Positions 1 to 6,752 of a stretch of DNA of 8,722 nt are shown piece by piece. Position 1 is the stretch's first letter. The number at the start of each line of letters is the position of its first letter. Under the pieces are notes generated by a model. The model was not told the DNA's origin, did no database searches, and saw only the letters and a program-made list of their open reading frames with translations. Origin of the DNA: Rhodococcus_D sp039923155 (GTDB lineage: Bacteria > Actinomycetota > Actinomycetes > Mycobacteriales > Mycobacteriaceae). Where the stretch lies: assembly GCA_039923155.1 (NCBI GenBank), contig JBDTDI010000015.1:1-8722 (forward strand). The letters are read 5' to 3'. A program made the translations under genes and the position numbers.

Positions 1-104
1 GCGGTGCCCGCTCGGCGCCCTCTCACTCCGCCGGGGGTGCTCGCCGAGGAGCCACGGGCGGCAAGGGCTCGGGCAGCACCGTCAAGTGGTCCTCCGGCGG
101 CTGA
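1..104 (+). CDS. possible C-terminal end of a truncated plus-strand gene
   Basis: The frame beginning at base 3 is open from the window edge to a TGA at 102-104. It encodes a Gly/Ser/Ala-rich tail that ends in TVKWSSGG. Only about 33 codons are visible and no domain is recognisable, so the function is unknown. Support comes from the open frame, the tail-like composition, and the position: it ends 32 bases before the stop codon of the convergent MMPL gene, with a hairpin beginning 22 bases after it. In DNA this GC-rich, an open frame of 33 codons can occur by chance, and another frame through this region is also open. The call is therefore weak. Confidence 0.3.
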   Translation, partial: GARSAPSHSAGGARRGATGGKGSGSTVKWSSGG

Positions 105-126
105 CCGACGGCGGCGACCGCGTGAG

Positions 127-143
127 GGGGTAGCAGCTACCCC
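127..143. terminator. GC hairpin at the mmpL stop codon, possible bidirectional terminator
   Basis: GGGGTAG (127-133) and CTACCCC (137-143) form a perfect 7-bp stem around a 3-base CAG loop. The structure is the same on both strands and overlaps the mmpL stop codon (137-139 on the minus strand). No U-tract follows on either side. Many actinobacterial terminators lack one, but its absence keeps the call tentative. Confidence 0.4.
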
Positions 144-2395
144 GAGTGGTCGTGCCCGCCGACGCCGACGGACTCTCCGTCGCTGCTGGTGTCCCGCTCG
201 TGCCTGCCCGGTGTCGGGCTGGCACTGTCCAGCACGCTCTTGTCCGCCGAGGTTCCCGGTTCCCCGAGCGCCTCACCCTCGATGTCCAGCCGCGGCACGA
301 TGCGGTCCAACCACCGCGGGAACCACCACGCGTGCGTGCCGAACAGCGCCATCACGGCGGGCACGAACGTCATGCGCACCACGAACGCGTCCAGCAGCAC
401 GCCCAGCGCGAGGGCGAAGCCGATGGGCTTGATGATCGTGTCGTCGGCGAGGACGAAGCCGGAGAAGACCGAGGCCATGATCAGCGCCGCCGCCGTCACC
501 ACCCGGGCGCCCGCGCCGAACCCGCTGCGCACCGCGGCCAGGGCCTCCGCCCCGCCGACGAAGTCCTCACGCATCCGGGAGACCAGGAACACCTGGTAGT
601 CCATGGCCAGACCGAACAGGATGCCGACCATCAGCACGGGCAGGAAGCTGATGATGGGACCGGTCGCGTTCACCCCGAACACCGAGGACAGCCAGCCCCA
701 CTGGAACACCGCGACGACGGCCCCCAGCGACGCCCCCACGGTGAGCAGGAACCCCAGCGCGGCCTTGATCGGCACCACGATCGAGCGGAACACGATCCCG
801 AGCAGCAGCAGGGCCAGACCCACCACCACCAGGATGAACACCGGCAGCGCCGAGGACAGCGAGCTGGAGACGTCGATGCCCAGCGCGGTCTGACCGGTCA
901 CCGAGATCTGGGAACGGGTCGACTGCTCGACCGGACCGACGCTGCTGCGGATGCGCTGCACCAGCTCCGAGGTGGCCGGGGTGTCCGGGCCGCTGCCGGG
1001 CACCACCGAGACGATGGCCAGGGTGTCGCCCGGCAGCGCGGGGCTCGGCTGCACGGCGGCCACGTCCTGCGACCCCGTCAGCGACTTGGTCAGCGCCGCG
1101 GCCGCGGCCTGCGCCGAGCTGCCCGCCTCGGTCTGCACCACCACCGTGAGCGGCCCGTTCACCCCGGGGCCGACGCGCTCGGCGATGAGGTCGTAGGCCT
1201 TGCGCTGGGTGGAGTCCGGGGCCGCGGTGGCCGCCGAAGGAAGCCCGAGCTGCAGGCTCAGGGCGGGGATCGCCATCACGCCGAGGGCCAGCACGCACAC
1301 CACCACGGCGACGACGGGGCGTCGGATGACCCCGCCGACCCACCGGGCACCCATGGTCTGCCCGGTGGCGCGGCGGGCGGCGCGGGATCCGGGCTTGGGC
1401 CGCAGCCGGTCCCCGGCGAAGCCCAGCATCGCGGGCACCAGGGTGAGCGCGACACCCACGGTGACCGCCACGGTGGCCGCCGCTCCGAGACCCATCACGG
1501 TGAGGAAAGGGATCCCGACCACGGCAAAACCGGACAGCGCGATGATCACGGTGAGGCCGGCGAACACGACCGCGCTGCCCGCGGTTCCGGTGGCCCTGGC
1601 CGTCGAGGCCTCCAGGTCCATCCCCGCGGCCAGCTGTGCCCGGTGTCGCGAGACGATGAACAACGAGTAGTCGATGCCGACCGCGAGGCCGAGCATCAGG
1701 GCCAGGATCGGCGCGGTCGAGGACAGGGTGATGACCCCGGACAGGGCGGTCAACCCCCCCAGCCCGATTCCGACACCGATGATCCCGGTCAGCAGGGGCA
1801 TCCCCGCCGCGGCCAGTGAACCGAAGGTGACGATGAGGACGAGGAAGGCGACGACGACGCCGATCCCCTCCGTCGCCGACACCCCCGGAGTGCCACCGCC
1901 GAACAGCTGTCCGCCGAACTCGACCTGAACCCCGTCGGCCCGCGCCTGCGTCGCCGTGGCCTCCAACGCTGTCCGGTCGGCGGGGGTGACCTCGTCCACC
2001 GGCTTGTCCACGGTGACCCGGGCGACCACCAGGGTGCCGTCCGGTGCGGCGATGCCAGTCTTCGACGGCGGGGTGACCTTCGCGCCCGGGATGGCCTTCG
2101 CCCTGGCGAGGACGTCGTTGATGGCCGCCTGCACCTTGGGGTCCTGCACCGTCTCCCCGGCCGGCGGGGCGAAGACCACGTCGGCGCTGGCCTCGGTGGC
2201 CGTGGGCAGCTGGGCGCTCAGCACGTCCAGCGCCTGTTGGGACTCCGTGCCGGGGATCGTGAACTGGTTGTCGGTGGGGCCCTTGAAGGCCAGCGCCGCC
2301 CCGCCGGCCAGCACCAGCAGGACCAGCCAGGCCGCGAGCACGGTGCGGCGTCGGCGGAACGCGAAACGGCCCAGGCGGGCGAGAGCGGTGGCCAT
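137..2395 (-). CDS. MMPL-family RND transporter (YdfJ/MmpL type)
   Basis: This 752-residue inner-membrane protein of the RND superfamily probably exports a lipophilic or drug-like substrate using the proton gradient. It shows the family's duplicated layout. Each half has one leading membrane helix (about 18-37 and 360-382), an extracytoplasmic porter domain, and a block of five membrane helices (about 175-327 and 515-690). The proton-relay Asp-Tyr pairs are visible in both halves: GIDYS (D242-Y243) and AMDYQ (D599-Y600). The tail after about 700 is hydrophilic, cytosolic and ends in GGHDHSG. The start is the ATG at 2395, preceded by AGGA five bases upstream; the longer open frame above it runs through tetR in another frame and is not coding. 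It lies 14 bases after tetR and is almost certainly cotranscribed with it. The substrate cannot be read from the sequence. Confidence 0.93.
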   Translation of the reverse strand: MATALARLGRFAFRRRRTVLAAWLVLLVLAGGAALAFKGPTDNQFTIPGTESQQALDVLSAQLPTATEASADVVFAPPAGETVQDPKVQAAINDVLARAKAIPGAKVTPPSKTGIAAPDGTLVVARVTVDKPVDEVTPADRTALEATATQARADGVQVEFGGQLFGGGTPGVSATEGIGVVVAFLVLIVTFGSLAAAGMPLLTGIIGVGIGLGGLTALSGVITLSSTAPILALMLGLAVGIDYSLFIVSRHRAQLAAGMDLEASTARATGTAGSAVVFAGLTVIIALSGFAVVGIPFLTVMGLGAAATVAVTVGVALTLVPAMLGFAGDRLRPKPGSRAARRATGQTMGARWVGGVIRRPVVAVVVCVLALGVMAIPALSLQLGLPSAATAAPDSTQRKAYDLIAERVGPGVNGPLTVVVQTEAGSSAQAAAAALTKSLTGSQDVAAVQPSPALPGDTLAIVSVVPGSGPDTPATSELVQRIRSSVGPVEQSTRSQISVTGQTALGIDVSSSLSSALPVFILVVVGLALLLLGIVFRSIVVPIKAALGFLLTVGASLGAVVAVFQWGWLSSVFGVNATGPIISFLPVLMVGILFGLAMDYQVFLVSRMREDFVGGAEALAAVRSGFGAGARVVTAAALIMASVFSGFVLADDTIIKPIGFALALGVLLDAFVVRMTFVPAVMALFGTHAWWFPRWLDRIVPRLDIEGEALGEPGTSADKSVLDSASPTPGRHERDTSSDGESVGVGGHDHSG

Positions 2396-2409
2396 GGTGG
2401 TCCTAACGG

Positions 2410-2946
2410 TCAGCGAAGCGTGGTCACGAGATCGAGGGTGCGGGCGGCGACCGCCAGCAGCGGCGTGCGAAGCTCGGCCGCCGGGACCTCGGCCAGCGCG
2501 GCCGCGGTCTCGGCGAGACCGGTGAAGGTCATCAGGACGCTGACCTGACGCGCCAGGCTCGGATCGTCGCCGAGGTAGCTGGCCAGCAGGTCGTCCGGGC
2601 TGGTGCCGAGGGTGCCGAGCTGTTTGAGCAGCGGACCCTGGCTGACCAGCAGCAGGGCCTCGTGACGGTGCGCCAGGACGAGGTCGACGAACGCCTCGAG
2701 CCGCTCCAGCGCCGGCCGACCGGCGGTCGCGGTCAGGAACTCGCTCAGCCGTCTCAGCGGCTCGTCCAGCGCAGCCACCAGCAGCGCGTCCTTCGACCCG
2801 AAGTGGTAGAGCATCGCGGACTTCGAGTAGCCGACCTCGGCACCGATCTGGGCGAGGGTGGTGGCGGCGAAACCCTGGTCGACGAACAGCCGCAGCGCTG
2901 TCCCACGGATCTCGGCGAGCACCTGCTCGCGGGACGGTCGGGGCAC
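2410..2946 (-). CDS. TetR-family transcriptional regulator of the mmpL operon
   Basis: This 178-residue TetR-type repressor has an N-terminal helix-turn-helix at about residues 10-56, with the family pattern TTLAQIGAEVGYSKSAMLYHF, where helix 3 carries SKSAMLYHF. The rest is an all-helical ligand and dimerisation domain, Leu/Ala-rich and without obvious relatives I can name. It probably represses its own promoter and mmpL, with release by a ligand related to the pump substrate. I chose the GTG at 2946: it gives the usual short N-terminus (MPRPSREQ), and it leaves a promoter and an inverted repeat intact upstream. A TTG at 2982 would add 12 residues but would put the operator inside the gene. 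No Shine-Dalgarno precedes the GTG, and the -10 box ends eight bases before it, suggesting a leaderless message. Confidence 0.92.
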   Translation of the reverse strand: MPRPSREQVLAEIRGTALRLFVDQGFAATTLAQIGAEVGYSKSAMLYHFGSKDALLVAALDEPLRRLSEFLTATAGRPALERLEAFVDLVLAHRHEALLLVSQGPLLKQLGTLGTSPDDLLASYLGDDPSLARQVSVLMTFTGLAETAAALAEVPAAELRTPLLAVAARTLDLVTTLR

Positions 2947-2954
2947 GATCGCCA

Positions 2955-2982
2955 AGGTTACTGACCTCTCGGTCAGCTTCAA
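2955..2982 (-). promoter_or_regulatory. candidate tetR-mmpL promoter
   Basis: Reading the minus strand, TTGAAG (2982-2977, four of six bases of TTGACA) is followed after 16 bases by TAACCT (2960-2955, fitting the actinobacterial TAnnnT). The -10 box ends eight bases before the GTG at 2946, so transcription would begin at or next to the start codon. The inverted repeat at 2961-2976 fills the spacer exactly. This is inferred from pattern alone. Confidence 0.4.
2961..2976. promoter_or_regulatory. probable TetR operator (inverted repeat)
   Basis: CTGACC (2961-2966) and GGTCAG (2971-2976) are perfect inverted 6-base arms around TCTC. The core resembles the ACCGnnCGGT cores common among TetR operators, with one base off. 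It lies in the spacer of the tetR promoter, where a bound dimer would exclude RNA polymerase. A further GGTCAG half-site occurs at 2990-2995, on the phzF side, in direct orientation. Confidence 0.6.
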
Positions 2983-3003
2983 CCCGAGCGGTCAGCATGG
3001 ACG

Positions 3004-3027
3004 GTGAGGTGCCTCACACCCACGTGG
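3004..3027. repeat. two short palindromes before phzF
   Basis: GTGAGG (3004-3009) and CCTCAC (3012-3017) are inverted around TG, and CCACGTGG (3020-3027) is a perfect 8-base palindrome. Both lie within the 57 bases between the likely phzF start and the tetR promoter, so they could be operator sites for phzF. They differ in sequence from the tetR operator. Short palindromes arise by chance in GC-rich DNA, so support is modest. Confidence 0.25.
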
Positions 3028-3039
3028 TGGGATACCAGG

Positions 3040-3825
3040 GTGACTACAACGATCACGGTCGTCGACGCGTTCACCCGCGAACCCTTCCGGGGCAATCCGG
3101 CCGCCGTCTGCCTGCTGGTCGAACCGGCCTCCGAGGCGTGGATGCAGGCGGTGGCGACCGAGCTGGGCCTGTCCGAGACCGCCTTCCTGGTCCCCCGCAC
3201 GAAGTCAGAGGCGGACCTGCGGTGGTTCACCCCGGCCGCGGAGGTCGACCTGTGCGGTCACGCCACCCTCGCCGCGGCGCACGTGCTCGGCGCCGACGTG
3301 GTGTTCCACACCCGCAGCGGGGAGCTGCGCTGCACCCTGGGCCCGGACGGGGCGGTGGGCATGGATTTTCCGGCTCTTCCCCCGACCGCCGCGATGGCCC
3401 CGGAGGGTCTGGACGAGGCGCTGGGCATCTCTGGTGCTGCGGCTGCGGTCTCCACCCACACCAGCCGCTTCGACCTGCTCGTGGAGCTCGCCGACGCCCG
3501 CACCGTTCGTTCGCTGCGACCGGACATCGCGGCTCTGGGCGCGTTGCCGCACCGCGGCGTCATCGTGACGGCGGCGGGAGACCGACCCGGGATCGACTGC
3601 GTGAGCAGGTTCTTCGGTCCCGCGGTTGGGGTGGACGAGGACCCGGTCACCGGGTCGGCGCACTGCGTCCTGGCGCCGTTCTGGGCTTCGCAGCTCGGGC
3701 GCGACGAGCTGCGGGGCGAGCAGGCCAGTGCCAGGGGCGGGGAGGTGGGGATGGTGCTGCGCGGTGACCGGGTGCAGCTGAGCGGGCACGCCGTCACCGT
3801 CTGGCGGGGCGAGCTGGCCGTCTGA
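3040..3825 (+). CDS. PhzF-family isomerase/epimerase-like protein
   Basis: This 261-residue protein has the two-lobed diaminopimelate-epimerase-like fold of the PhzF family. Members catalyse isomerisations (trans-2,3-dihydro-3-hydroxyanthranilate in phenazine synthesis), but most genomic members have unknown substrates. Family signatures are clear: DAFT near the N-terminus with FRGNPAAVC at 16-24, LSETAF with the likely catalytic Glu46, RWFTP followed by CGHATLA at 72-78, and DEDPVTGSAHC at 199-209 in the second lobe. No phenazine genes lie nearby, so a phenazine role is not supported. The start is the GTG at 3040, preceded by the weak Shine-Dalgarno-like GGTGGGA at 3026-3032. A GTG at 3004 is also in frame, but its extra 12 residues precede the conserved first strand. 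It is divergent from tetR and might share its control. Confidence 0.92.
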   Translation: MTTTITVVDAFTREPFRGNPAAVCLLVEPASEAWMQAVATELGLSETAFLVPRTKSEADLRWFTPAAEVDLCGHATLAAAHVLGADVVFHTRSGELRCTLGPDGAVGMDFPALPPTAAMAPEGLDEALGISGAAAAVSTHTSRFDLLVELADARTVRSLRPDIAALGALPHRGVIVTAAGDRPGIDCVSRFFGPAVGVDEDPVTGSAHCVLAPFWASQLGRDELRGEQASARGGEVGMVLRGDRVQLSGHAVTVWRGELAV

Positions 3826-3832
3826 TCAGACG
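3819..3832. repeat. 14-base perfect palindrome at the junction of two convergent stop codons
   Basis: CGTCTGATCAGACG is centred exactly on the boundary between the phzF TGA (3823-3825) and the stop of the minus-strand gene (3826-3828). Both proteins end in a GTC Val codon followed by TGA, which produces part of the symmetry. As RNA it could form a five-pair stem with a GATC loop, which is weak for a terminator. No other terminator is visible between the genes. Confidence 0.45.
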
Positions 3833-4659
3833 TCGGTGACGACGGCGAAGTCCTCGTCGCCGCGACCGTCGTCGATGGCCGCCTCCAACGCGTCGCGGAC
3901 CGCCTGCACGGCGTGCAGCCCGAGGCTGTCGGCCAGGACGAGGTCCATGTCCTTGATCAGCGCGTGCGCAGTGAACTCGGCCTCGGTGAAGTCACGCTCG
4001 GTGAGCTTCGCGTTCTTGGCGGCCACGATCGGCGCCAGCACCGAACCGGACAGGATCTGCAGGGCGGTGGCGCGGTCCAGGCCGACGTCGGAGGCGAAGC
4101 TGAGCGCCTCACCGACGCCCTGCACGGCCACGGCCAGCGCGAGGTTGGCCACCAGCTTGCCGGCCGCGGCCTCGCGGGCGGTGGGCACCACGCGGATCTT
4201 CTCCACGGCGCCCCACAGGTCCACCACCTCCCGGACCGCGGCGACGTCCTCGCCCGATCCGCCGAGAATCACCCCCAGCTCGCCCTTCTCGGCCGGGGCC
4301 ATCGACCCCAGCACCGGCCCGGCGACGTAGCGGACTCCCTTGTGGCTCGCCCAGGAGGCCTGGAAGGTGGCGTCCTCGGGTCCCACGGTGGTGATGTCCA
4401 GCCACAGGTCGCCGGCGGTGAACAGGTCCGGGTTGATGATCGTCTCGCGCACCGAGGGGGGCCCGAACAGCACGCTGACGGTCATCTCGGCCCCCGCCAC
4501 CGCCGCGGTGGCGCTGTCGGCCGCCGTCGCTCCCGCGCTGACCAGCGGCTCGACCCGGGCGCTGGTGCGGTTCCAGACCGTCAGGTCGTGGCCGGCGTCG
4601 AGCAGGTGGCGGCCGAGGTGGGTGGCCATGCGGCCGGTACCGAGAAGGGCGATGCGCAT
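3826..4659 (-). CDS. NAD(P)-binding 6PGDH/beta-hydroxyacid dehydrogenase-like oxidoreductase
   Basis: This 277-residue protein belongs to the 6-phosphogluconate/3-hydroxyisobutyrate dehydrogenase-like superfamily, which also includes GLYR-type and imine reductases. A Rossmann domain occupies about 1-160, opening with GTGRMA at 7-12, where the usual second GLGxMG glycine is Ala. WNRT at 29-32 suggests an NADP preference. The substrate-loop counterpart is AGPVLGSMAPAEKGELGVILGG, about 113-134. The helical C-terminal domain has AAAGKLVANL with Lys168 at the family's catalytic position, and KDMDLVL at 236-242. The substrate is not readable. The start is the ATG at 4659, the first residue of the Rossmann strand; the longer upstream frame overlaps DUF1697 and is not coding. 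No clear Shine-Dalgarno is seen. It lies 26 bases after DUF1697 on the same strand, so cotranscription is likely, and it ends flush against phzF. Confidence 0.9.
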   Translation of the reverse strand: MRIALLGTGRMATHLGRHLLDAGHDLTVWNRTSARVEPLVSAGATAADSATAAVAGAEMTVSVLFGPPSVRETIINPDLFTAGDLWLDITTVGPEDATFQASWASHKGVRYVAGPVLGSMAPAEKGELGVILGGSGEDVAAVREVVDLWGAVEKIRVVPTAREAAAGKLVANLALAVAVQGVGEALSFASDVGLDRATALQILSGSVLAPIVAAKNAKLTERDFTEAEFTAHALIKDMDLVLADSLGLHAVQAVRDALEAAIDDGRGDEDFAVVTDV

Positions 4660-4685
4660 GCCGGCAATCGTGCCCGGTGCCGAGG

Positions 4686-5246
4686 TCAGGTGTCGAAGCG
4701 GGCCACCAGCTTCTCCACGGTGTTGCGGTTGCGTCCGGTCACCTCCACCCCCCACCCCCGCCGTACCGCCGTGCTGACGTCGGGTGCGGCGAGGATCCCG
4801 CCCGGGCACCACTGGTAGATCACCCGGGCGCCCAGCGCCACCCGCGCCGGATCCAGGGTGCGGGGGTCGTGCCGGGCGAGCTGGGTGGCGGTGGGGTCGG
4901 CGGAGGTGAACAGCAGCAGCATCCTCGAGCCCGCCTTGTCGACCCCCACGGTGAGGTCGGTGAACGGGTCGCCCGCGAGGGCGGCACGCACCTGGGAGTC
5001 GGTGCGGACCACGCAGCTCGAGGTCACCTCGAGGTGTTCGGCCAGGGCGGTGGTCACCGTCTGCGCCAGCGTGTCCAAGTGCGTGCTCGCGTCCGTGGCG
5101 AACACGGCGTTGCCACTGTTGCCCACCGTGACGACGTCGGCGAGCCCGAGCCCCGTCAGCAGCTCGCGCAGGTCGGCCATCACCACCTTGTTCGCACCGC
5201 CGACGTTCACCCCGCGCAGCAGCAGCACGGCGCGGCTCTGGCTCAT
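4686..5246 (-). CDS. DUF1697 family protein
   Basis: This 186-residue cytosolic protein has the usual length and landmarks of DUF1697. The N-terminus contains LLRGVNVGGANKVVMADLR, followed by the SGN motif in GNSGNAVFA at about 42-50. The central hydrophobic strand is RMLLLFTS. The C-terminal YQWCPGGI at 144-151 is followed by GRNRNTVEKL at 171-180, the family's conserved closing motif. The biochemical role of the family is not established, and none is proposed here. The start may be the ATG at 5246 or the GTG immediately before it at 5249; no good Shine-Dalgarno separates them. It is divergent from guaB1, 43 bases away, and precedes the dehydrogenase-like gene, probably as the first gene of a two-gene unit. 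Confidence 0.9.
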   Translation of the reverse strand: MSQSRAVLLLRGVNVGGANKVVMADLRELLTGLGLADVVTVGNSGNAVFATDASTHLDTLAQTVTTALAEHLEVTSSCVVRTDSQVRAALAGDPFTDLTVGVDKAGSRMLLLFTSADPTATQLARHDPRTLDPARVALGARVIYQWCPGGILAAPDVSTAVRRGWGVEVTGRNRNTVEKLVARFDT

Positions 5247-5275
5247 CACGTCATCATGGCCTGACCCTGTCCCCG

Positions 5276-5281
5276 TATCGT
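5276..5281 (+). promoter_or_regulatory. candidate -10 box of a leaderless guaB1 promoter
   Basis: TATCGT fits TAnnnT and ends eight bases before the GTG at 5290. No Shine-Dalgarno lies between them, which suits a message that begins at the start codon. No convincing -35 box is present at the expected distance. Confidence 0.4.
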
Positions 5282-5289
5282 GCGTCGGC

Positions 5290-6726
5290 GTGCGCTTCCT
5301 CGACGGACAGACCCCGCCCTACGACCTGACCTACGACGACGTCTTCCTCGTCCCGGGCCGTACCGAGGTGACCTCGCGCTTTGACGTCGACCTCGCGAGC
5401 ACCGACGGCTCGGGCACCACGATCCCCGTCGTGGTGGCGAACATGACCGCGGTCGCGGGCAGTCGGATGGCCGAGACCGTGGCGCGGCGCGGTGGGTTGG
5501 TGGTGCTGCCCCAGGACCTGCCGGTGCCCGCCGTCGCGCACACCGTGGAGCACGTGAAGAGTCGCCACCTCGTGGCGGACACGCCGGTGGTCCTGTCCCC
5601 CGACGACGCGGTCTCCGACGCGGTGGCGCTGCTGCCCAAGCGGGCCCACGGCGCGGCCGTGGTCGTCACGGCCGGGCGCCCGGTCGGGGTGGTCACCGAG
5701 GCCGACTGCACCGGAGTCGACCGGTTCACCCGCCTCTCCCAGGTCATGGACACCGAGTTCGTCGTGTTGCCCGTGACCACCGAGCCCCGCGTGGTCTTCG
5801 ACACGCTGCACGCCGAGCACGCCACCCTCGCGGTGCTCACGGCCGAGGACGGCTCCCTCGCCGGGGTGCTCACCCCGACCGGTGCGCTGCGCGCCGGCAT
5901 GTACGTTCCCGCGGTCGACGCCGCCGGCCGGCTGCGGGTGGCCGCCGCGGTCGGGGTCAACGGCGACGTCGCCGGCAAGGCCGCGGCGCTGGCCCGGGCC
6001 GGAGCTGACCTGCTGGTGCTGGACACCGCCCACGGGCACCAGGAGAAGATGCTGGCCGCGCTGGCGGCGGTCCGCGATCTCGACCTGGGCCTGCCGCTGG
6101 TGGCCGGCAACGTGGTGACCGCCGTGGGCACCCGGGACCTGCTCGCCGCGGGGGCCGACATCGTCAAGGTCGGGGTCGGCCCGGGGGCGATGTGCACCAC
6201 CCGGATGATGACCGGGGTCGGGCGCCCGCAGCTGTCGGCGGTGGCCGAGTGTGCCGCGGCCGCCGCCGAGGTGGGCGGGCACGTGTGGGCCGACGGCGGG
6301 GTGCGCCATCCCCGCGACGTCGCCCTGGCCCTCGCGGCCGGTGCGTCGAACGTGATGATCGGGTCGTGGTTCGCCGGTACCCACGAGTCGCCCGGCGACC
6401 TGCACCACGATGCCGCGGGCGTGGCCTACAAGGAGAGCTTCGGGATGGCGTCCAAGCGGGCGGTCGCCGCCCGTACCGCCACCGACAGCGCCTTCGACCG
6501 GGCCCGCAAGGGACTGTTCGAGGAGGGCATCTCCACCTCCCGGATACGGCTGGACCCCGAACGACCGGGGGTGGAGGACCTGCTCGACCACATCTGCGCC
6601 GGCGTGCGCAGCACCTGCACCTACGCCGGGGCCCGGACCCTGGCCGAGCTGGCCGAGCTGGCGGTGCTCGGGGTCCAGTCGGCTGCCGGTTTTGCCGAGG
6701 GCCGCCCACTGCCGGCGGGCTGGTGA
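5290..6726 (+). CDS. guaB1: GuaB1-type IMPDH-family protein with CBS domains, likely GMP reductase
   Basis: This 478-residue protein has the same length as mycobacterial GuaB1 and closely resembles it, with LTYDDVFLVPGRTEV at the N-terminus and SAAGFAEGRPLPAGW at the C-terminus. It is a TIM barrel interrupted by a pair of CBS domains at about 95-205. The catalytic loop is GVGPGAMCTTR, with Cys302 as the nucleophile. The purine-binding strands include LDTAHGH (244-250) and ADGGVRHPRDVALALAAGAS. The FEEG motif at 410-413 is where GMP reductases carry their catalytic Glu. The Arg-Tyr dyad of the IMPDH flap is absent between 380 and 412. Mycobacterial GuaB1 has been shown to reduce GMP to IMP with NADPH in purine salvage, so I infer GMP reductase rather than IMP dehydrogenase. 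The GTG at 5290 is the start; the frame open upstream runs antisense to DUF1697. Confidence 0.93.
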   Translation: MRFLDGQTPPYDLTYDDVFLVPGRTEVTSRFDVDLASTDGSGTTIPVVVANMTAVAGSRMAETVARRGGLVVLPQDLPVPAVAHTVEHVKSRHLVADTPVVLSPDDAVSDAVALLPKRAHGAAVVVTAGRPVGVVTEADCTGVDRFTRLSQVMDTEFVVLPVTTEPRVVFDTLHAEHATLAVLTAEDGSLAGVLTPTGALRAGMYVPAVDAAGRLRVAAAVGVNGDVAGKAAALARAGADLLVLDTAHGHQEKMLAALAAVRDLDLGLPLVAGNVVTAVGTRDLLAAGADIVKVGVGPGAMCTTRMMTGVGRPQLSAVAECAAAAAEVGGHVWADGGVRHPRDVALALAAGASNVMIGSWFAGTHESPGDLHHDAAGVAYKESFGMASKRAVAARTATDSAFDRARKGLFEEGISTSRIRLDPERPGVEDLLDHICAGVRSTCTYAGARTLAELAELAVLGVQSAAGFAEGRPLPAGW

Positions 6727-6739
6727 CCCGAGCGGGCGC

Positions 6740-6745
6740 TAGCGT
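6740..6745 (+). promoter_or_regulatory. candidate -10 box of a leaderless promoter for the PPOX gene
   Basis: TAGCGT fits TAnnnT and lies seven bases before the ATG at 6753. No Shine-Dalgarno is seen in the 26-base gap after guaB1. The gene may be read both from guaB1 and from this internal start. No -35 box is evident. Confidence 0.4.
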
Positions 6746-6752
6746 TCACCTC

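Noticed and set aside
146..1819. 557-codon plus-strand open frame antisense to mmpL
   Set aside because: It is very rich in His, Arg, Gly and Gln, the composition expected from the opposite strand of a GC-rich membrane-protein gene. It has no recognisable motif.
2947..2982. Upstream TTG start of tetR adding 12 residues
   Set aside because: It would place the promoter boxes and the operator-like repeat inside the gene, and the extra residues precede the usual TetR N-terminus. TTG is also a rarer start.
137..2998. Single 953-codon minus-strand open frame spanning mmpL and the tetR region
   Set aside because: The part above 2395 is an out-of-frame reading of tetR. It is Arg/Pro/Gly-rich with no family features, whereas the MMPL N-terminus begins exactly at the ATG at 2395 behind AGGA.
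3040..3825. Phenazine biosynthesis cluster implied by the PhzF homolog
   Set aside because: No other phenazine genes are present. PhzF-family proteins are widespread outside phenazine producers.
4858..5289. 144-codon N-terminal extension of guaB1
   Set aside because: It is antisense to the well-supported DUF1697 gene. The GuaB1 family begins at RFLDG, which matches the GTG at 5290 and gives the usual 478 residues.
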